From Marinomonas foliarum (GTDB lineage: Bacteria > Pseudomonadota > Gammaproteobacteria > Pseudomonadales > Marinomonadaceae), in assembly GCF_003337275.1 (NCBI RefSeq), contig NZ_QPJQ01000010.1, positions 1-64,000 on the forward strand: a DNA stretch of 64,000 nt, given 5' to 3'. Of this stretch, positions 46,494 to 56,413 are shown piece after piece. Position 1 is the first letter of the stretch; each line of letters begins with the position of its first letter. A program made the translations under genes and the position numbers. The notes beneath the pieces were generated by a model. That model worked only from the letters and a program-made list of their open reading frames with translations, ran no database searches and was not told where the DNA came from.

Positions 46494-47591
46494 TTAAGAC
46501 AAGTTCTGCTCAAAATCGTGGTAACCGAATTCCCTAACAAGTTCGATGCTGCCATCCAATTGGCGTATGGCAATAGACGGCATCTTAACACCGTTAAACC
46601 AGTTCTTCTTCACCATGGTGTAACCCGCTGCGTCTTGGAAAGACAGGCGGTCACCCACTTGCAGTGTTTTATCAAATTTGAATTCGCCGAAAATGTCCCC
46701 AGCCAAACAGGACTTCCCACAAATCATGTATTCATGTTCGCCATCACAAGGTGCCATTTTAGCATTTTCTCGATAGATCAGCAGATCCAGCATGTGAGCT
46801 TCGATGGAGCTATCAACGACCGCTAAATTTTTACCGTTGAATAATGTGTCTAGTACGGTCACTTCTAATGTGGTGCTTTTGGTAATACTGGCTTCACCTG
46901 GTTCTAAATAGACCTGAATGTCATATTTTTCGGCAAACGTTTTTAAACGCTGGCAGAATTTATCAATTGGGTAGTCATCACCAGTAAAGTGAATGCCGCC
47001 ACCAAGGCTGACCCATTTTACCTGCTGAATCAGGTGGCCAAAACGCTCTTCGATTAGGTTTAACATCTCGTCAAAGCGTTCAAAACTGTTGTTCTCACAA
47101 TTATTGTGGAACATAAAACCAGAGATATCGTTAATCACCGTGGCGATTTTTTCAGGATCCCATTCGCCAAGACGACTAAAAGGTCTGGCGGGGTCGGCGA
47201 TCAAAAACTCAGAGGTACTGACTTGTGGGTTAACACGCAAGCCACGAGTCTTGTCTTTACTGACTTCTTTAAAGCGATTGAATTGTCCAATGGAATTGAA
47301 AATGATTTTGTCTGAGTGATCCAACACTTCTGCTATTTCATCGTCTGAATAGGCGACGCTGTAAGCATGTGTTTCACCTTTAAATTTGGTTTTTCCCAGC
47401 TTGACTTCGTACAAGGAAGAGGACGTGGTGCCATCCATGTAGTCTTGCATTAAGTCAAATACAGACCACGTCGCAAAGCATTTAAGAGCTAATAAAGACT
47501 TGGCTCCGGACTCTTGGCGCACATAAGCGATCTTCTCTAGGTTCTTAAGAAGAGCAGCTTTATCAATGAGGTAATAAGGTGTCTTGATCAT
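46494..47591 (-). CDS. nspC: Carboxynorspermidine/carboxyspermidine decarboxylase
   Basis: A 365-residue PLP-dependent alanine-racemase-fold decarboxylase. KTPYYLIDKAALLKNLEKI opens the barrel, LALKCFATWSVF carries the PLP-binding lysine (about residue 36), and SLGGGIHFTGDDYP (about 168) and YLEPGEASI (about 208) are conserved NspC motifs. It removes CO2 from carboxy(nor)spermidine made by the product of the downstream gene. ATG 47591 is preferred to TTG 47612 because the protein family starts here and GGGCAGG lies upstream. It heads the two-gene operon. Confidence 0.93.
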   Translation of the reverse strand: MIKTPYYLIDKAALLKNLEKIAYVRQESGAKSLLALKCFATWSVFDLMQDYMDGTTSSSLYEVKLGKTKFKGETHAYSVAYSDDEIAEVLDHSDKIIFNSIGQFNRFKEVSKDKTRGLRVNPQVSTSEFLIADPARPFSRLGEWDPEKIATVINDISGFMFHNNCENNSFERFDEMLNLIEERFGHLIQQVKWVSLGGGIHFTGDDYPIDKFCQRLKTFAEKYDIQVYLEPGEASITKSTTLEVTVLDTLFNGKNLAVVDSSIEAHMLDLLIYRENAKMAPCDGEHEYMICGKSCLAGDIFGEFKFDKTLQVGDRLSFQDAAGYTMVKKNWFNGVKMPSIAIRQLDGSIELVREFGYHDFEQNLS

Positions 47592-47828
47592 GGCAACCTG
47601 CCCGTTAGTCAAAACGGTGTATTCTAGTGCAAAGGAGGGGGCTTTTTCTAGCTCAATAAAGGTATTTTACAGGGCTTTTTATGACATTTTAACGACTTCT
47701 ATTGGTTTTTGTCCTATGCCCATCTAATGACCGTGGGGGGTTGTGAAATAAACGAAGAAAGAATTAAGGCTATTTCGTGATTCGTTAGTAGTTTGTAATG
47801 AATTATAGGCCTCCTGCTTATTTCCCTC

Positions 47829-47834
47829 TATAAT
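47829..47834 (+). promoter_or_regulatory. Putative -10 box upstream of the nnrU-like gene
   Basis: A perfect TATAAT lies about 95 bases before the start of the NnrU-family gene, without a convincing -35 box. The gap 47592-47928 between divergent nspC and this gene contains no reading frame I can support. Confidence 0.4.
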
Positions 47835-47928
47835 CCTGCGCTATAAATTTAACGTGGAGCTTAGATTTCAAGAATAGCCGAGCCGCGATAGTTGGAAGAT
47901 TTTTAAAGTGTATGAGGAACATCCTAGT

Positions 47929-48516
47929 ATGTTGATTTTAGTTGTTGGGTTAGTCATTTTCTTTGTGTTGCATTCCATTCGCTTGGTTGCACCTCAATGG
48001 CGTGAGACAAGTATGGCAAGGCATGGCGCAATGCGCTGGAAGATGCGTTTTGGCATGGTGACCTTGATTGCCACTGCTTTTATTGTAATGGGTTATATGC
48101 AAGTTCGCCTTGAGCCTGTGTGGTTGTGGTTTCCTCCTGTTTGGTCTCGTCATTTAGCTGGCTTATTGGTACTGGTTGCACTTTTCTTCGTTGGTTCTGC
48201 GTTAGTGCCGAATACAACGATGAAAAATAAAGTGGGCTACCCAATGTTAATTGCGGTGAAGCTATGGGCTTTCGCGCATTTAATCAGTAACGGCACTTTA
48301 GCGGATCTGATTATCTTCGGAAGCTTCTTGGTTTGGTCTATTGTGAGTTTTGCCGTATATCGTCGTCGAGATCGTAAGGCTGGCGTTGTTTATAAAACCT
48401 CGGAAGAATCCACTGTGCCAACGAACTTGATTGCCTTTGTTTTTGCTATGGTATCGTGGTTTGCTATCGTTTTTTATCTTCATCAAGCGATTATTGGCGT
48501 TTCACCACTAGTGTAA
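47929..48516 (+). CDS. NnrU family membrane protein
   Basis: A 195-residue protein with about six membrane spans. The opening MLILVVGLVIFFVLHSIRLV with a His in span 1, GAMRWKMRFGMVTLIATAF, and MLIAVKLWAFAHLISNGTLA are the NnrU family pattern. NnrU was named from nitrite/nitric-oxide reduction clusters in alphaproteobacteria and is related to isoprenoid/heme-interacting membrane proteins, and its biochemical role is unclear. No denitrification genes are nearby. ATG 47929 matches the family start. GTG 47908 would add seven residues. A bidirectional terminator follows. Confidence 0.85.
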   Translation: MLILVVGLVIFFVLHSIRLVAPQWRETSMARHGAMRWKMRFGMVTLIATAFIVMGYMQVRLEPVWLWFPPVWSRHLAGLLVLVALFFVGSALVPNTTMKNKVGYPMLIAVKLWAFAHLISNGTLADLIIFGSFLVWSIVSFAVYRRRDRKAGVVYKTSEESTVPTNLIAFVFAMVSWFAIVFYLHQAIIGVSPLV

Positions 48517-48547
48517 CCAGTTGCGAAAGCATAATAGTTAGAGAAAT

Positions 48548-48585
48548 AAAAACGGCCTATCAGGTACATCTGATAGGCCGTTTTT
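48548..48585. terminator. Bidirectional terminator between nnrU-like and chemoreceptor genes
   Basis: AAAAACGGCCTATCAG-GTACAT-CTGATAGGCCGTTTTT, a perfect 16-bp stem with T-tracts on both strands between convergent genes. Confidence 0.94.
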
Positions 48586-48600
48586 ATTGATATCCGGTTA

Positions 48601-50511
48601 TTATGTTCTGAAGTGATTGATGTTTTTGATCAAGTCATCCGCTAGCACTTTTAACTCTTCGGCACGAGCTGCACTTTCTGCTGCAATTGCCACAAGCTCT
48701 GTCGAGCCTTGTTGTATGTCAGCTGTGTTCTGATTTACTTCTGCAGTAACACTAGTTTGCTCTTCAGTTGCTGTTGCTATTTGTGCAGCGCGGTCGTTAA
48801 TGGTGGTGACAGACTGTTGAATCTTATCTAGGCTCTCTCTGGCCTGATTAACGTCTTCAACGCTACTATTTGCTCTGGTATGGCTTAATTGAATTTTATT
48901 CACCGCATCCTTGGTGATTTTCTGTAGAGATTCAATCATTTTTTGAATTTCTTCAATTGAGCTATAAGTACGTTGTGACAACACTCGAACTTCATCAGCC
49001 ACTACGGCAAAGCCTCGTCCTTGCTCGCCAGCACGTGCCGCTTCGATTGCTGCATTTAGGGCTAATAAGTTAGTTTGCTCAGCAATACCTGAGATCGTCG
49101 TTAAGATAGTATTAATACCATCGGCGTTTTTACTAAGGTCATTAATGACACCAGCAACACCTTGGATATCTTCTGCGAGAGTTCTAATGCTTTCTTGGCT
49201 TTTCAGTACTTGTGATTGACCAATGTTGCTGGCTGCAACTGTCTCATCAGCATTGATTGCAGTGTTGGTCGCGTTGCTAGCGATTTCTTGTGTCGCCTGT
49301 GCCATTTGATGAATGGCCGTCGCTACCATTGAAATATTGTGTTGCTGCTCTTCTAGTTTCAGAGAGCTGTTTCTAGAGGATGTGTGTGACGCACTGGCTT
49401 GGCCTGATAATTCATGGCCAATTTTTTTGAGATGTGACACGGTGCCATGTAGCAGGGCGACGAACTTGTTAAAGTTGTCTACCAATACCGCGATTTCATC
49501 TTTAGAACTGGCGGTTAGACGTTGTGTTAGATCTCCGTCACCTTGGGCAATTTGCGCCATGCTGTCAGAAACGCGACGTAAATCTTTTAATAGGAATCGT
49601 GTCACTTGAACAACGACCAATATGGCAATCGAAAGCAAAATAAAGACGGCGATAATAATGTTTGTTCCCAAGCTAACAAGTGGGGCATTCAGAACGTCTT
49701 TGTTCATCATTAACCCTAACACCCAAGGACTGCCTTTGATGTTGCTTGCATACATATCAATATCTTTGTCATCTATATTTAGCTCGGTAAATTTAGCTTT
49801 AGAGCCAACACCTTTGAAAAAGTCGTTGTTTAATATCGGGGATAAGTCCGTAGCATCCTTCAAAATACGATCTGTGTTGGGGTGAGCAATGATTTTACCG
49901 TCGCCATCGAATAATACGCTATAGCCGTTACCAGCGACTTTCATCGCTAGAATACTGTCTAGTATGCTATCTAAAAATACCAGACCACCAATGGCACCTA
50001 TAAACTTCCCGTTAACGGTAATGGGCTCTACAAATGTCATTGAAAGCTTTTTAGTAGAGGCTGAGATATAAGGTGCAGTGACATAAGCGTTATTTTTCTG
50101 TTTGGCATCAATGTACCAGCTGCGTTTACGCGGGTCGTAATCAGCACTGTTGAGTGATGGATCATGGCGGTACATTGCGCCATTTTCCATCCCTAAAAAA
50201 GTCATACCAAACCCGAGACTGGCTTGAGCTTGTTGGAGGATATTAAGAATGTCTTTTTCGTTTAGATCAGGATTGTCTTGTAAAGAAGCTTCTATTTTTT
50301 GTTTGATGGCTTGCATGGTGCTGCTGCGATCATCAGACCAGCTGTTGATATAAGTTGAAATAGCATTGGCTTGAGAGCTTGCTTCTGATTTTATGCGAGC
50401 ATCACTGTCTGTTTTGAAGGCATAGAAGGAAACACCGCCAACACCGATAGCAATAATCACAGCCACAATAATGGACTGAAGGGTTATTTTAGTCTGTAAC
50501 GAAAGATGCAT
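48601..50511 (-). CDS. Methyl-accepting chemotaxis protein with dCache sensor
   Basis: A 636-residue chemoreceptor. Span 1 (about 10-30) and span 2 (about 280-300) bracket a periplasmic double-Cache domain with the ligand-pocket motif RKRSWYIDA (about residue 128). A HAMP linker (about 302-355) follows. The cytoplasmic signalling tip (about 480-520) carries the invariant hairpin [20 protein letters not shown] and [16 protein letters not shown]-x-W-Y motifs are common in dCache receptors for amino acids or amines, but the ligand is not known. There is no C-terminal CheR/CheB docking pentapeptide. AGGAG lies before the ATG. Single-gene unit. Confidence 0.95.
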   Translation of the reverse strand: MHLSLQTKITLQSIIVAVIIAIGVGGVSFYAFKTDSDARIKSEASSQANAISTYINSWSDDRSSTMQAIKQKIEASLQDNPDLNEKDILNILQQAQASLGFGMTFLGMENGAMYRHDPSLNSADYDPRKRSWYIDAKQKNNAYVTAPYISASTKKLSMTFVEPITVNGKFIGAIGGLVFLDSILDSILAMKVAGNGYSVLFDGDGKIIAHPNTDRILKDATDLSPILNNDFFKGVGSKAKFTELNIDDKDIDMYASNIKGSPWVLGLMMNKDVLNAPLVSLGTNIIIAVFILLSIAILVVVQVTRFLLKDLRRVSDSMAQIAQGDGDLTQRLTASSKDEIAVLVDNFNKFVALLHGTVSHLKKIGHELSGQASASHTSSRNSSLKLEEQQHNISMVATAIHQMAQATQEIASNATNTAINADETVAASNIGQSQVLKSQESIRTLAEDIQGVAGVINDLSKNADGINTILTTISGIAEQTNLLALNAAIEAARAGEQGRGFAVVADEVRVLSQRTYSSIEEIQKMIESLQKITKDAVNKIQLSHTRANSSVEDVNQARESLDKIQQSVTTINDRAAQIATATEEQTSVTAEVNQNTADIQQGSTELVAIAAESAARAEELKVLADDLIKNINHFRT

Positions 50512-50705
50512 TTAATATCTCCTGAGCTTAGTGGTAAATGCAATTATAAATATAGGGCATATTCTATATTATTCACTGTTATTTCATTGCAGCTTTTTGT
50601 GTGTCTCATAAATGTTTTCTTGGTGTTATCGATGGCTTTGATACTTTTGGATCTTTCTGCTATCGTCCGCGGCCCTTTCCTATTAGCGATAACAGGTAAT
50701 TTTAG

Positions 50706-52070
50706 ATGATTTGTGGATTTGATTACGGAACATCAAATTGTGCATTAGGCATAGTTCAGGATTCTGCTGTGCGTTTGGTCGCTTTAGAAGGAGAGCATGC
50801 ATTTTTACCCTCTACTTTATACGCTTTAGATAGAGATTTAATTACTGAAGCGGTCGGAAGAGGGCTGCCAGATATTCAGTCAAGGCAAGCGTTTGCAGAA
50901 TTGCGAATGAACGCGTTAACAAGAGCAAAACGAGCTCGTTATGAAGAAGATATTGCGGATGAAGATCAAACGTTATTTTTTGGCCGTGCGGCATTTGACG
51001 AATATTTCCAATGGCCTGAAGAAGGTTACTTCGTAAAATCACCTAAGTCATTTCTAGGCGGTGCAGGACTGCGCTCCGAGCATATACATTTTTTTGAAGA
51101 TGTAGTCACTGTGATGATGCAGAACATCAAACAGCGTGCTGAAAAAAGCTTGGGCGCTGACATTACTCACACTGTTATTGGCCGTCCTGTTAACTTCCAA
51201 GGCCTTGATGCAGAAGTCAGTAACCGCCAAGCGCTAGAGATTTTAACAACAGCAGGCAAGCGAGCTGGGTTTAAAGAAATCGAGTTTCTTTATGAGCCAA
51301 TTGCGGCTGGTTTGGATTTTGAAGTTAAGCTTACCGAAAATAAAACGGTATTGGTTGTGGATATCGGTGGCGGCACTACGGACTGTGCCATGGTTCGTAT
51401 GGGCCCTGATTATCTTCAAAAAGAAGATCGTCGTGGTGATTTTTTAGCGCATACCGGTGAGCGGATTGGCGGTAATGATTTAGATATACAGATTGCAGGT
51501 AAGCATTTAATGCCGCTTTTTGGTATGGAGTCATTGTTAAAAACAGGCTTGCCAATGCCGACGCAGCTTTATTGGAATGCCATTACAACCAATGATGTTT
51601 CAGCCATTGCGACCTTCAATAGTATGGAGACGAAGAACCAAATGCATCAGCTACGAGTGGATGCGGCAGAACCAAAATTGATTGAGCGTTTCTTGCGAAT
51701 GCGTGAAGAAAAGCATAACTATCATATTGTTCGCAGTGCGGAAGAGGCGAAGATTGCGTTGTCCGACGCCCAGAACTATTTTGCTTCACTGGATTATATT
51801 GAAGCCGCTTTAGGTGCTGATGTTACTCGCGAACAATTGGCGAAATCGATTGCTTCGCCATTAGAGAAAATGCTGAATTTAATGAAAGCAGCCATTGAGC
51901 AAGCGGGCGAGAAACCAGATCTCATTTATATGACGGGGGGCTCGGCTAAATCGCCAGTTATTCGCGATGCAATTCAAGCGAATATCGGTGACATTCCTGT
52001 ATTGGATGGTGACCACTTTGGAAGTGTGGCGGCAGGTTTGACGGTTTGGTCTGATAAAATTTTTAAATAG
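50706..52070 (+). CDS. yegD: YegD-like Hsp70 family chaperone
   Basis: A 454-residue Hsp70-like ATPase of YegD length (450). The phosphate-1 loop GFDYGTSNCALGIV is at the N-terminus, the phosphate-2 loop VVDIGGGTTDCAMV at about residue 218, and the adenosine loop YMTGGSAKSPVIRDA at about 408. It has no C-terminal substrate-binding domain, unlike DnaK, so the role is unclear. The motif EPIAAGLDFE is conserved. It is a single gene between two divergently placed chemoreceptors, with its own terminator. Confidence 0.93.
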   Translation: MICGFDYGTSNCALGIVQDSAVRLVALEGEHAFLPSTLYALDRDLITEAVGRGLPDIQSRQAFAELRMNALTRAKRARYEEDIADEDQTLFFGRAAFDEYFQWPEEGYFVKSPKSFLGGAGLRSEHIHFFEDVVTVMMQNIKQRAEKSLGADITHTVIGRPVNFQGLDAEVSNRQALEILTTAGKRAGFKEIEFLYEPIAAGLDFEVKLTENKTVLVVDIGGGTTDCAMVRMGPDYLQKEDRRGDFLAHTGERIGGNDLDIQIAGKHLMPLFGMESLLKTGLPMPTQLYWNAITTNDVSAIATFNSMETKNQMHQLRVDAAEPKLIERFLRMREEKHNYHIVRSAEEAKIALSDAQNYFASLDYIEAALGADVTREQLAKSIASPLEKMLNLMKAAIEQAGEKPDLIYMTGGSAKSPVIRDAIQANIGDIPVLDGDHFGSVAAGLTVWSDKIFK

Positions 52071-52096
52071 ATTTTACAAGACTTCTTAAACTCATG

Positions 52097-52131
52097 AAAA
52101 AGGGAACAAGCCATTGGCTGTTCCCTTTTTT
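52097..52131. terminator. Terminator after yegD (bidirectional)
   Basis: AAAAAGGGAACA(A)GCC pairs with GGCTGTTCCCTTTTTT around ATT, with T-tracts on both strands; shared with the convergent chemoreceptor gene. Confidence 0.92.
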
Positions 52132-52161
52132 GCAAACAAACTAAGTGTTTCAGGGCTGAAG

Positions 52162-54213
52162 TTACAGAGAGAATCTATTTACTGAAATCTTCAATTTTTC
52201 TAATACCTCAGAAAGAGTCTGGGTTGTTGCTATCATTTCTTTTACGCCATCAGCAGTTTCATTTGATACGTGGCGAATGTTCGATATGTTTTCATTAACA
52301 CTGACAGCCACGGCAGATTGTTCTGTAATTGAGCTGGCGATGTTAATAGACATAGAGTTTATTAAGCTAACAGACTCTGTAACCTTCATTAATCCTTTGC
52401 TTGCTTCAATCGCTTTTTCCGCATTTCCTGCTGCCTGGTCACGACCACTGATAACTTCAATAGAAGCTGTTTTAGACAGTTTTTGTAGTTGGTCGATCAT
52501 ACCTTCAATTTCAGATGTCGCATCTTGAGTTCTAGTTGCCAGCGTTCTTACTTCGTCAGCAACAACGGCAAAACCTCGGCCTTGTTCACCTGCGCGAGCG
52601 GCCTCAATGGCAGCATTAAGGGCGAGCAGATTGGTTTGCTCCGCAATGCTGCGAATAACATCAAGTACGGAACCAATGTTTACACTTTCTTTTTCAACTT
52701 CTTGCATAACGGAAGAGGCATGGCCAATGACCTTAGTTAGCGCTTGCATATCGGTAGCAACATTATTAACTACCTGAGTACCTGCTCGAGTTTCTTCGTC
52801 GGCTTTATGGGTTTCATTCGTTGTCTCTGTGATATTTTTTGACACATCTTCAACGGCAATAACCATCTGGTTCATGGCGGTAGCAACCAAGTCTGTTTCA
52901 ACTTGCTGTTTGGTCATACCTTTTGAAGCCTGTGAGGCAGTTTTTTGTACTTTCTGGCTGGAGCTGGCAAGTAATTCCATGCTGCTTCTTACTTCCATTT
53001 GCATGGAGCGTAATTGTTTGATGGTATTTCGTCCGTGCTCGAACAGAATAGCTATTTCATTGCGACTATGAATCTGGTTATTGTGCCCATTTTCAAAAAG
53101 ATGTGTTGAAAGGTTTCCATTACCTAGCTCTTGCAAGTCTTGACCAACACGTTTTAAAGGGGAAAGAATGCGCTGAGTAATAAAGGCAATCAGAGCTACA
53201 AGAATGGTCGCACAAATGAGTGAGATGATGATTAAGCTATTACGAACAGAGTTAGCGACCACTGTGAATTCATTTACCGGACCTCCTGTTAATAGCGCCC
53301 AATTCCAGTTTTCGGCATGACGAAATGACATGATGTTTTCTTTAGTGACACCATTGATGGTTTGTTGGGTGAAAAATGTGCCAGTATCTTGCTTTTTCAT
53401 TAACTCTAAGTGTTTTTCTGCATTGGCTAGGCCTATTTCACTAAATAGCTTACCTTTATTCTTGGAATCAATAACGACTCTGCCGAAGTTTTTGCCTTCT
53501 TTTAAACTGATAACAGTGGCTTTGCCTGTTTCTCCAAAGGATAGGGTATTGATTTCTTGTTCTAAGCTTTTTAGCCCTTCAGTGTAATCAAAACCAATAT
53601 AAAGAATACCAGCTACTTTACCTGCGGTATCTTTAAAGGGAACGTACTTTGTCATGTAGTTGCGGCCAAATAGTGCTGCCGGACCAGAGTATGTTTTACC
53701 TTGGATAAGTGTTTGATAACCAGGGTGACCTTTGCCTAATAAAGTGCCGAAAGCACGGTCACCATTTTCTTTTTTCAAGGATGTGCTGACGCGAAGAAAG
53801 TCATCACCGTAGCGAATGAAAACCGTCGCTGTGCCGCCTGTCATTTTTGTAAACTGGTCTGGCTTATCAAAGTTTAAATTAATGGTTTCGCCTGAGTTGG
53901 TTGCCAAAGGGCTGTCGTATTCGCCAATTTTTACCGTTTCTGAATCACTTACTGTGATTCCATTGGGGAAAAGTGTGAAAAATATATCGGCTAATCTGTC
54001 TGTATTGCTTTCTAGATTTTCATAATAAAAATCAAGCAACATACTGCCTTGGTTAGCGCTAGTTTGTAGTTCGTGGTCGATGCTGGTCATAAAACCGTCG
54101 TAGGATTTATTAGATGCTAACCAGCTCAATGCACTAAAACAGAGAATAGAAACCGTGAACACAGCAACACCTAGTTGATGTGTGATAGGCATGGATTTTA
54201 TACGCTTAATCAT
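52162..54213 (-). CDS. Methyl-accepting chemotaxis protein with Cache_3-Cache_2 sensor
   Basis: A 683-residue chemoreceptor. Span 1 lies at about 13-33 and span 2 at about 325-348. Between them the periplasmic part contains [20 protein letters not shown] and [20 protein letters not shown], typical of the Cache_3-Cache_2 fusion. A HAMP region (about 349-400) and signalling domain follow, with tip [20 protein letters not shown] and [15 protein letters not shown]. The ligand is unknown; related sensors bind organic acids. No CheR/CheB docking tail is present. AGGAAC lies before the ATG. Its conserved C-terminal half resembles the receptor at 48601, but the sensor differs. Confidence 0.95.
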   Translation of the reverse strand: MIKRIKSMPITHQLGVAVFTVSILCFSALSWLASNKSYDGFMTSIDHELQTSANQGSMLLDFYYENLESNTDRLADIFFTLFPNGITVSDSETVKIGEYDSPLATNSGETINLNFDKPDQFTKMTGGTATVFIRYGDDFLRVSTSLKKENGDRAFGTLLGKGHPGYQTLIQGKTYSGPAALFGRNYMTKYVPFKDTAGKVAGILYIGFDYTEGLKSLEQEINTLSFGETGKATVISLKEGKNFGRVVIDSKNKGKLFSEIGLANAEKHLELMKKQDTGTFFTQQTINGVTKENIMSFRHAENWNWALLTGGPVNEFTVVANSVRNSLIIISLICATILVALIAFITQRILSPLKRVGQDLQELGNGNLSTHLFENGHNNQIHSRNEIAILFEHGRNTIKQLRSMQMEVRSSMELLASSSQKVQKTASQASKGMTKQQVETDLVATAMNQMVIAVEDVSKNITETTNETHKADEETRAGTQVVNNVATDMQALTKVIGHASSVMQEVEKESVNIGSVLDVIRSIAEQTNLLALNAAIEAARAGEQGRGFAVVADEVRTLATRTQDATSEIEGMIDQLQKLSKTASIEVISGRDQAAGNAEKAIEASKGLMKVTESVSLINSMSINIASSITEQSAVAVSVNENISNIRHVSNETADGVKEMIATTQTLSEVLEKLKISVNRFSL

Positions 54214-54393
54214 GAAGTTGTTCCTTCTATTAAAGTATGCTTCTAATCAGATGAGTACAGCATTTGATAAAGCTTTTATTATTATAGTTGTCTTTATTTT
54301 TGTTGCTCGACAATGACTGAGAACGAGCTTTTAAAATTCGAACACTCCGAAAAGTAGTGTGAACTTGTTCGATTGATCGGAACATTTTCTAGA

Positions 54394-54428
54394 AAAGGCA
54401 ACAAGACATGATTTGTCTTGTTGCCTTT
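54394..54428 (-). terminator. Terminator of the OFA-transporter gene
   Basis: AAAGGCAACAAGACA pairs perfectly with TGTCTTGTTGCCTTT around five bases; on the minus strand it ends in four T. It lies 36 bases after the stop of the OFA gene. Confidence 0.8.
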
Positions 54429-54463
54429 ACATTTTGTCACCGACTGTACGTTTATGTTAACGA

Positions 54464-56182
54464 CTAGAGGTTCGGGTGTGTGTTTTCTACATGGTGCTTT
54501 TCTTTTACTGGACGGACCATTAAGTTCGCGAAGAAGCCAACGACCAACAATCCAGCCATAACATACATAGTTGTATTGTAGAGGCTAGACGTTGGGTCGA
54601 TAGTCCCGGCTGGAGCGATTTCCATCAATTTGGCGACGGTCACTGACTTAGCTGCGATTAGCTCATTTAGCTGGGAAACGGACGCGTTAAATTTTTGTTC
54701 GAACGCGGCCGGGTCTATTTTGTTAACCAAGTCGGTAATCGCATTTTCAACCGAAAGATTTCTTAGGTAGGTGATAACGAAAGGCCCTAGAACACCAGCT
54801 GTTGCCCATGCAGTTAGCAATCGGCCATGTATGCCACCAACGTGTAGCGTGCCAAAAATATCCGCTAAGTAAGCAGGTATAGTGGCAAAGCCACCGCCGT
54901 ACATAGTGAAGATAATCATGGTTGCTGCGTAGAACATCACTAACCAAGTTACAGAAGGGTCCGCGCTTACCGCAGAAGCTGCATAAGGAATGGAAAGGTA
55001 TAAAAGCGTGCCAAGGACAAAGAAGCAGTGATAGGTGTTTTTGCGTCCAATGAAGTCGGAAGTAGATGCCCAAAAGAATCGACCACACATATTAAACACA
55101 GAAATCATCAATACGTATGTGCCAGCAAATGTTGCAGTAGCGACAGTGGGAAGAGTAGAACCAAATATCTCCGTCATCATGGTTTTTGCAATACCGATTA
55201 CACCGATACCAGCGGTCACGTTAAAGCACAATACAACCCATAACAGCCAAAATTGAGGCGTTTTTAAGGCCTGATCAATGTGTACATTATTGTGGCTGAT
55301 CATGGTGTTTGCTGCATCTTTTGCTGGTGGTGTCCAACCTTCCGGTTTCCAATCTTTAGGTGGAACACGATAAGCGAAGGCAGCAATGATCATGATAATA
55401 AAGTAGACAATTCCCAGTGTTAAAAATACGCTGGAAGCACCAGTGTCACCTGTACCAACAACATAAACACCCGCTTCACCAGGAGTCGGCAGCTTTGCCG
55501 CTTCAGAAGCGCTGGCAATAACAACCTCTAATTTGCCACTTGTCATTTCTGCAAAGCGCTTTCCGCCTTCAGTAATTAGATTTACAGCTGATTCAGGTCC
55601 AAGGTAAGTTGGTGCAATCGCGAATTTTTCTAATAAAAAAGACTTCAAAGGGGCGCCAATCATAGCGCCACCACCAAAACCCATTATCGCCATACCTGTT
55701 GCCATACCGCGCTTATCAGGAAACCAGCGCAGTAGAGTCGAAACAGGGGATACATAACCAAGGCCTAAGCCACACCCCCCCAAAACGCCATAGCCCAAAT
55801 ACACCAGCCATAATTGGTGTGTTGATATCCCTACGCTACCGATAATGAAACCGCCGCCCCAAAGAAATGCTGCTGTTACACCAACACAACGAGGGCCTAC
55901 TTCCTCAAGCCATTTACCTGCAATTGCTGCAGATAGACCAAGAAATACAATGGCCACAGAGAAGATCCACACCACACTGCTTAGGCTCCAGTCTTCTGCT
56001 GCGCTAGTAACAACACCAAATTCAGTTGTTAGTGCTGGATTGAAAATACTCCATGCATACACGGAGCCTATACATAAATGAATAGCAATGGAGGCAGGGG
56101 GAACTAACCAGCGGTTAAAGTTTGGGGATGCAATGATTTTGTCCTTCATGAGAAAGGATAAAAGAGTCCGTATCAGGTTCAT
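54464..56182 (-). CDS. OFA-family MFS transporter (oxalate/formate antiporter-like)
   Basis: A 572-residue major facilitator protein with about twelve spans. SIAIHLCIGSVYAWSIFNPAL in span 1 and DKRGMATGMAIMGFGGGAMIGAP (read in pieces, about residues 150-175) are OFA traits, and RFFWASTSDFIGRKNTY at about 365 is the MFS motif A of the second half. Two loop insertions (about 185-255 and 475-540) lengthen it beyond the usual 430, as in several OFA members. OFA proteins exchange carboxylates or, like YhjX, take up pyruvate. Substrate unknown. AAGGACA lies before the ATG. Single-gene unit. Confidence 0.9.
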   Translation of the reverse strand: MNLIRTLLSFLMKDKIIASPNFNRWLVPPASIAIHLCIGSVYAWSIFNPALTTEFGVVTSAAEDWSLSSVVWIFSVAIVFLGLSAAIAGKWLEEVGPRCVGVTAAFLWGGGFIIGSVGISTHQLWLVYLGYGVLGGCGLGLGYVSPVSTLLRWFPDKRGMATGMAIMGFGGGAMIGAPLKSFLLEKFAIAPTYLGPESAVNLITEGGKRFAEMTSGKLEVVIASASEAAKLPTPGEAGVYVVGTGDTGASSVFLTLGIVYFIIMIIAAFAYRVPPKDWKPEGWTPPAKDAANTMISHNNVHIDQALKTPQFWLLWVVLCFNVTAGIGVIGIAKTMMTEIFGSTLPTVATATFAGTYVLMISVFNMCGRFFWASTSDFIGRKNTYHCFFVLGTLLYLSIPYAASAVSADPSVTWLVMFYAATMIIFTMYGGGFATIPAYLADIFGTLHVGGIHGRLLTAWATAGVLGPFVITYLRNLSVENAITDLVNKIDPAAFEQKFNASVSQLNELIAAKSVTVAKLMEIAPAGTIDPTSSLYNTTMYVMAGLLVVGFFANLMVRPVKEKHHVENTHPNL

Positions 56183-56359
56183 AATCTGTGTCCTTGTAGA
56201 AATTGTTGTATTTTGGTGGTCAGTTACAAAACATTACATAGAGATTATATTTTTTATAGCAGAAAGGAATATGTATATTTTTAAAAATCCTCTAGAAAGG
56301 TCGCTTTTATTGTCTTAGGCAAGATTATTAAATTGAGTGTGTTTTTCTTCCGTTGAAGA

Positions 56360-56388
56360 TTTACAAAAATGATATACTGTTTTAATAC
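56360..56388 (+). promoter_or_regulatory. Putative promoter of the FUSC gene
   Basis: TTTACA (56360-56365) and TAATAC (56383-56388) are separated by 17 bases, about 26 bases before the TTG start codon. The rest of the gap 56183-56413 is AT-rich without other recognised elements. Confidence 0.45.
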
Positions 56389-56413
56389 TAAACATTTTTA
56401 GCGGAGTATTTTC

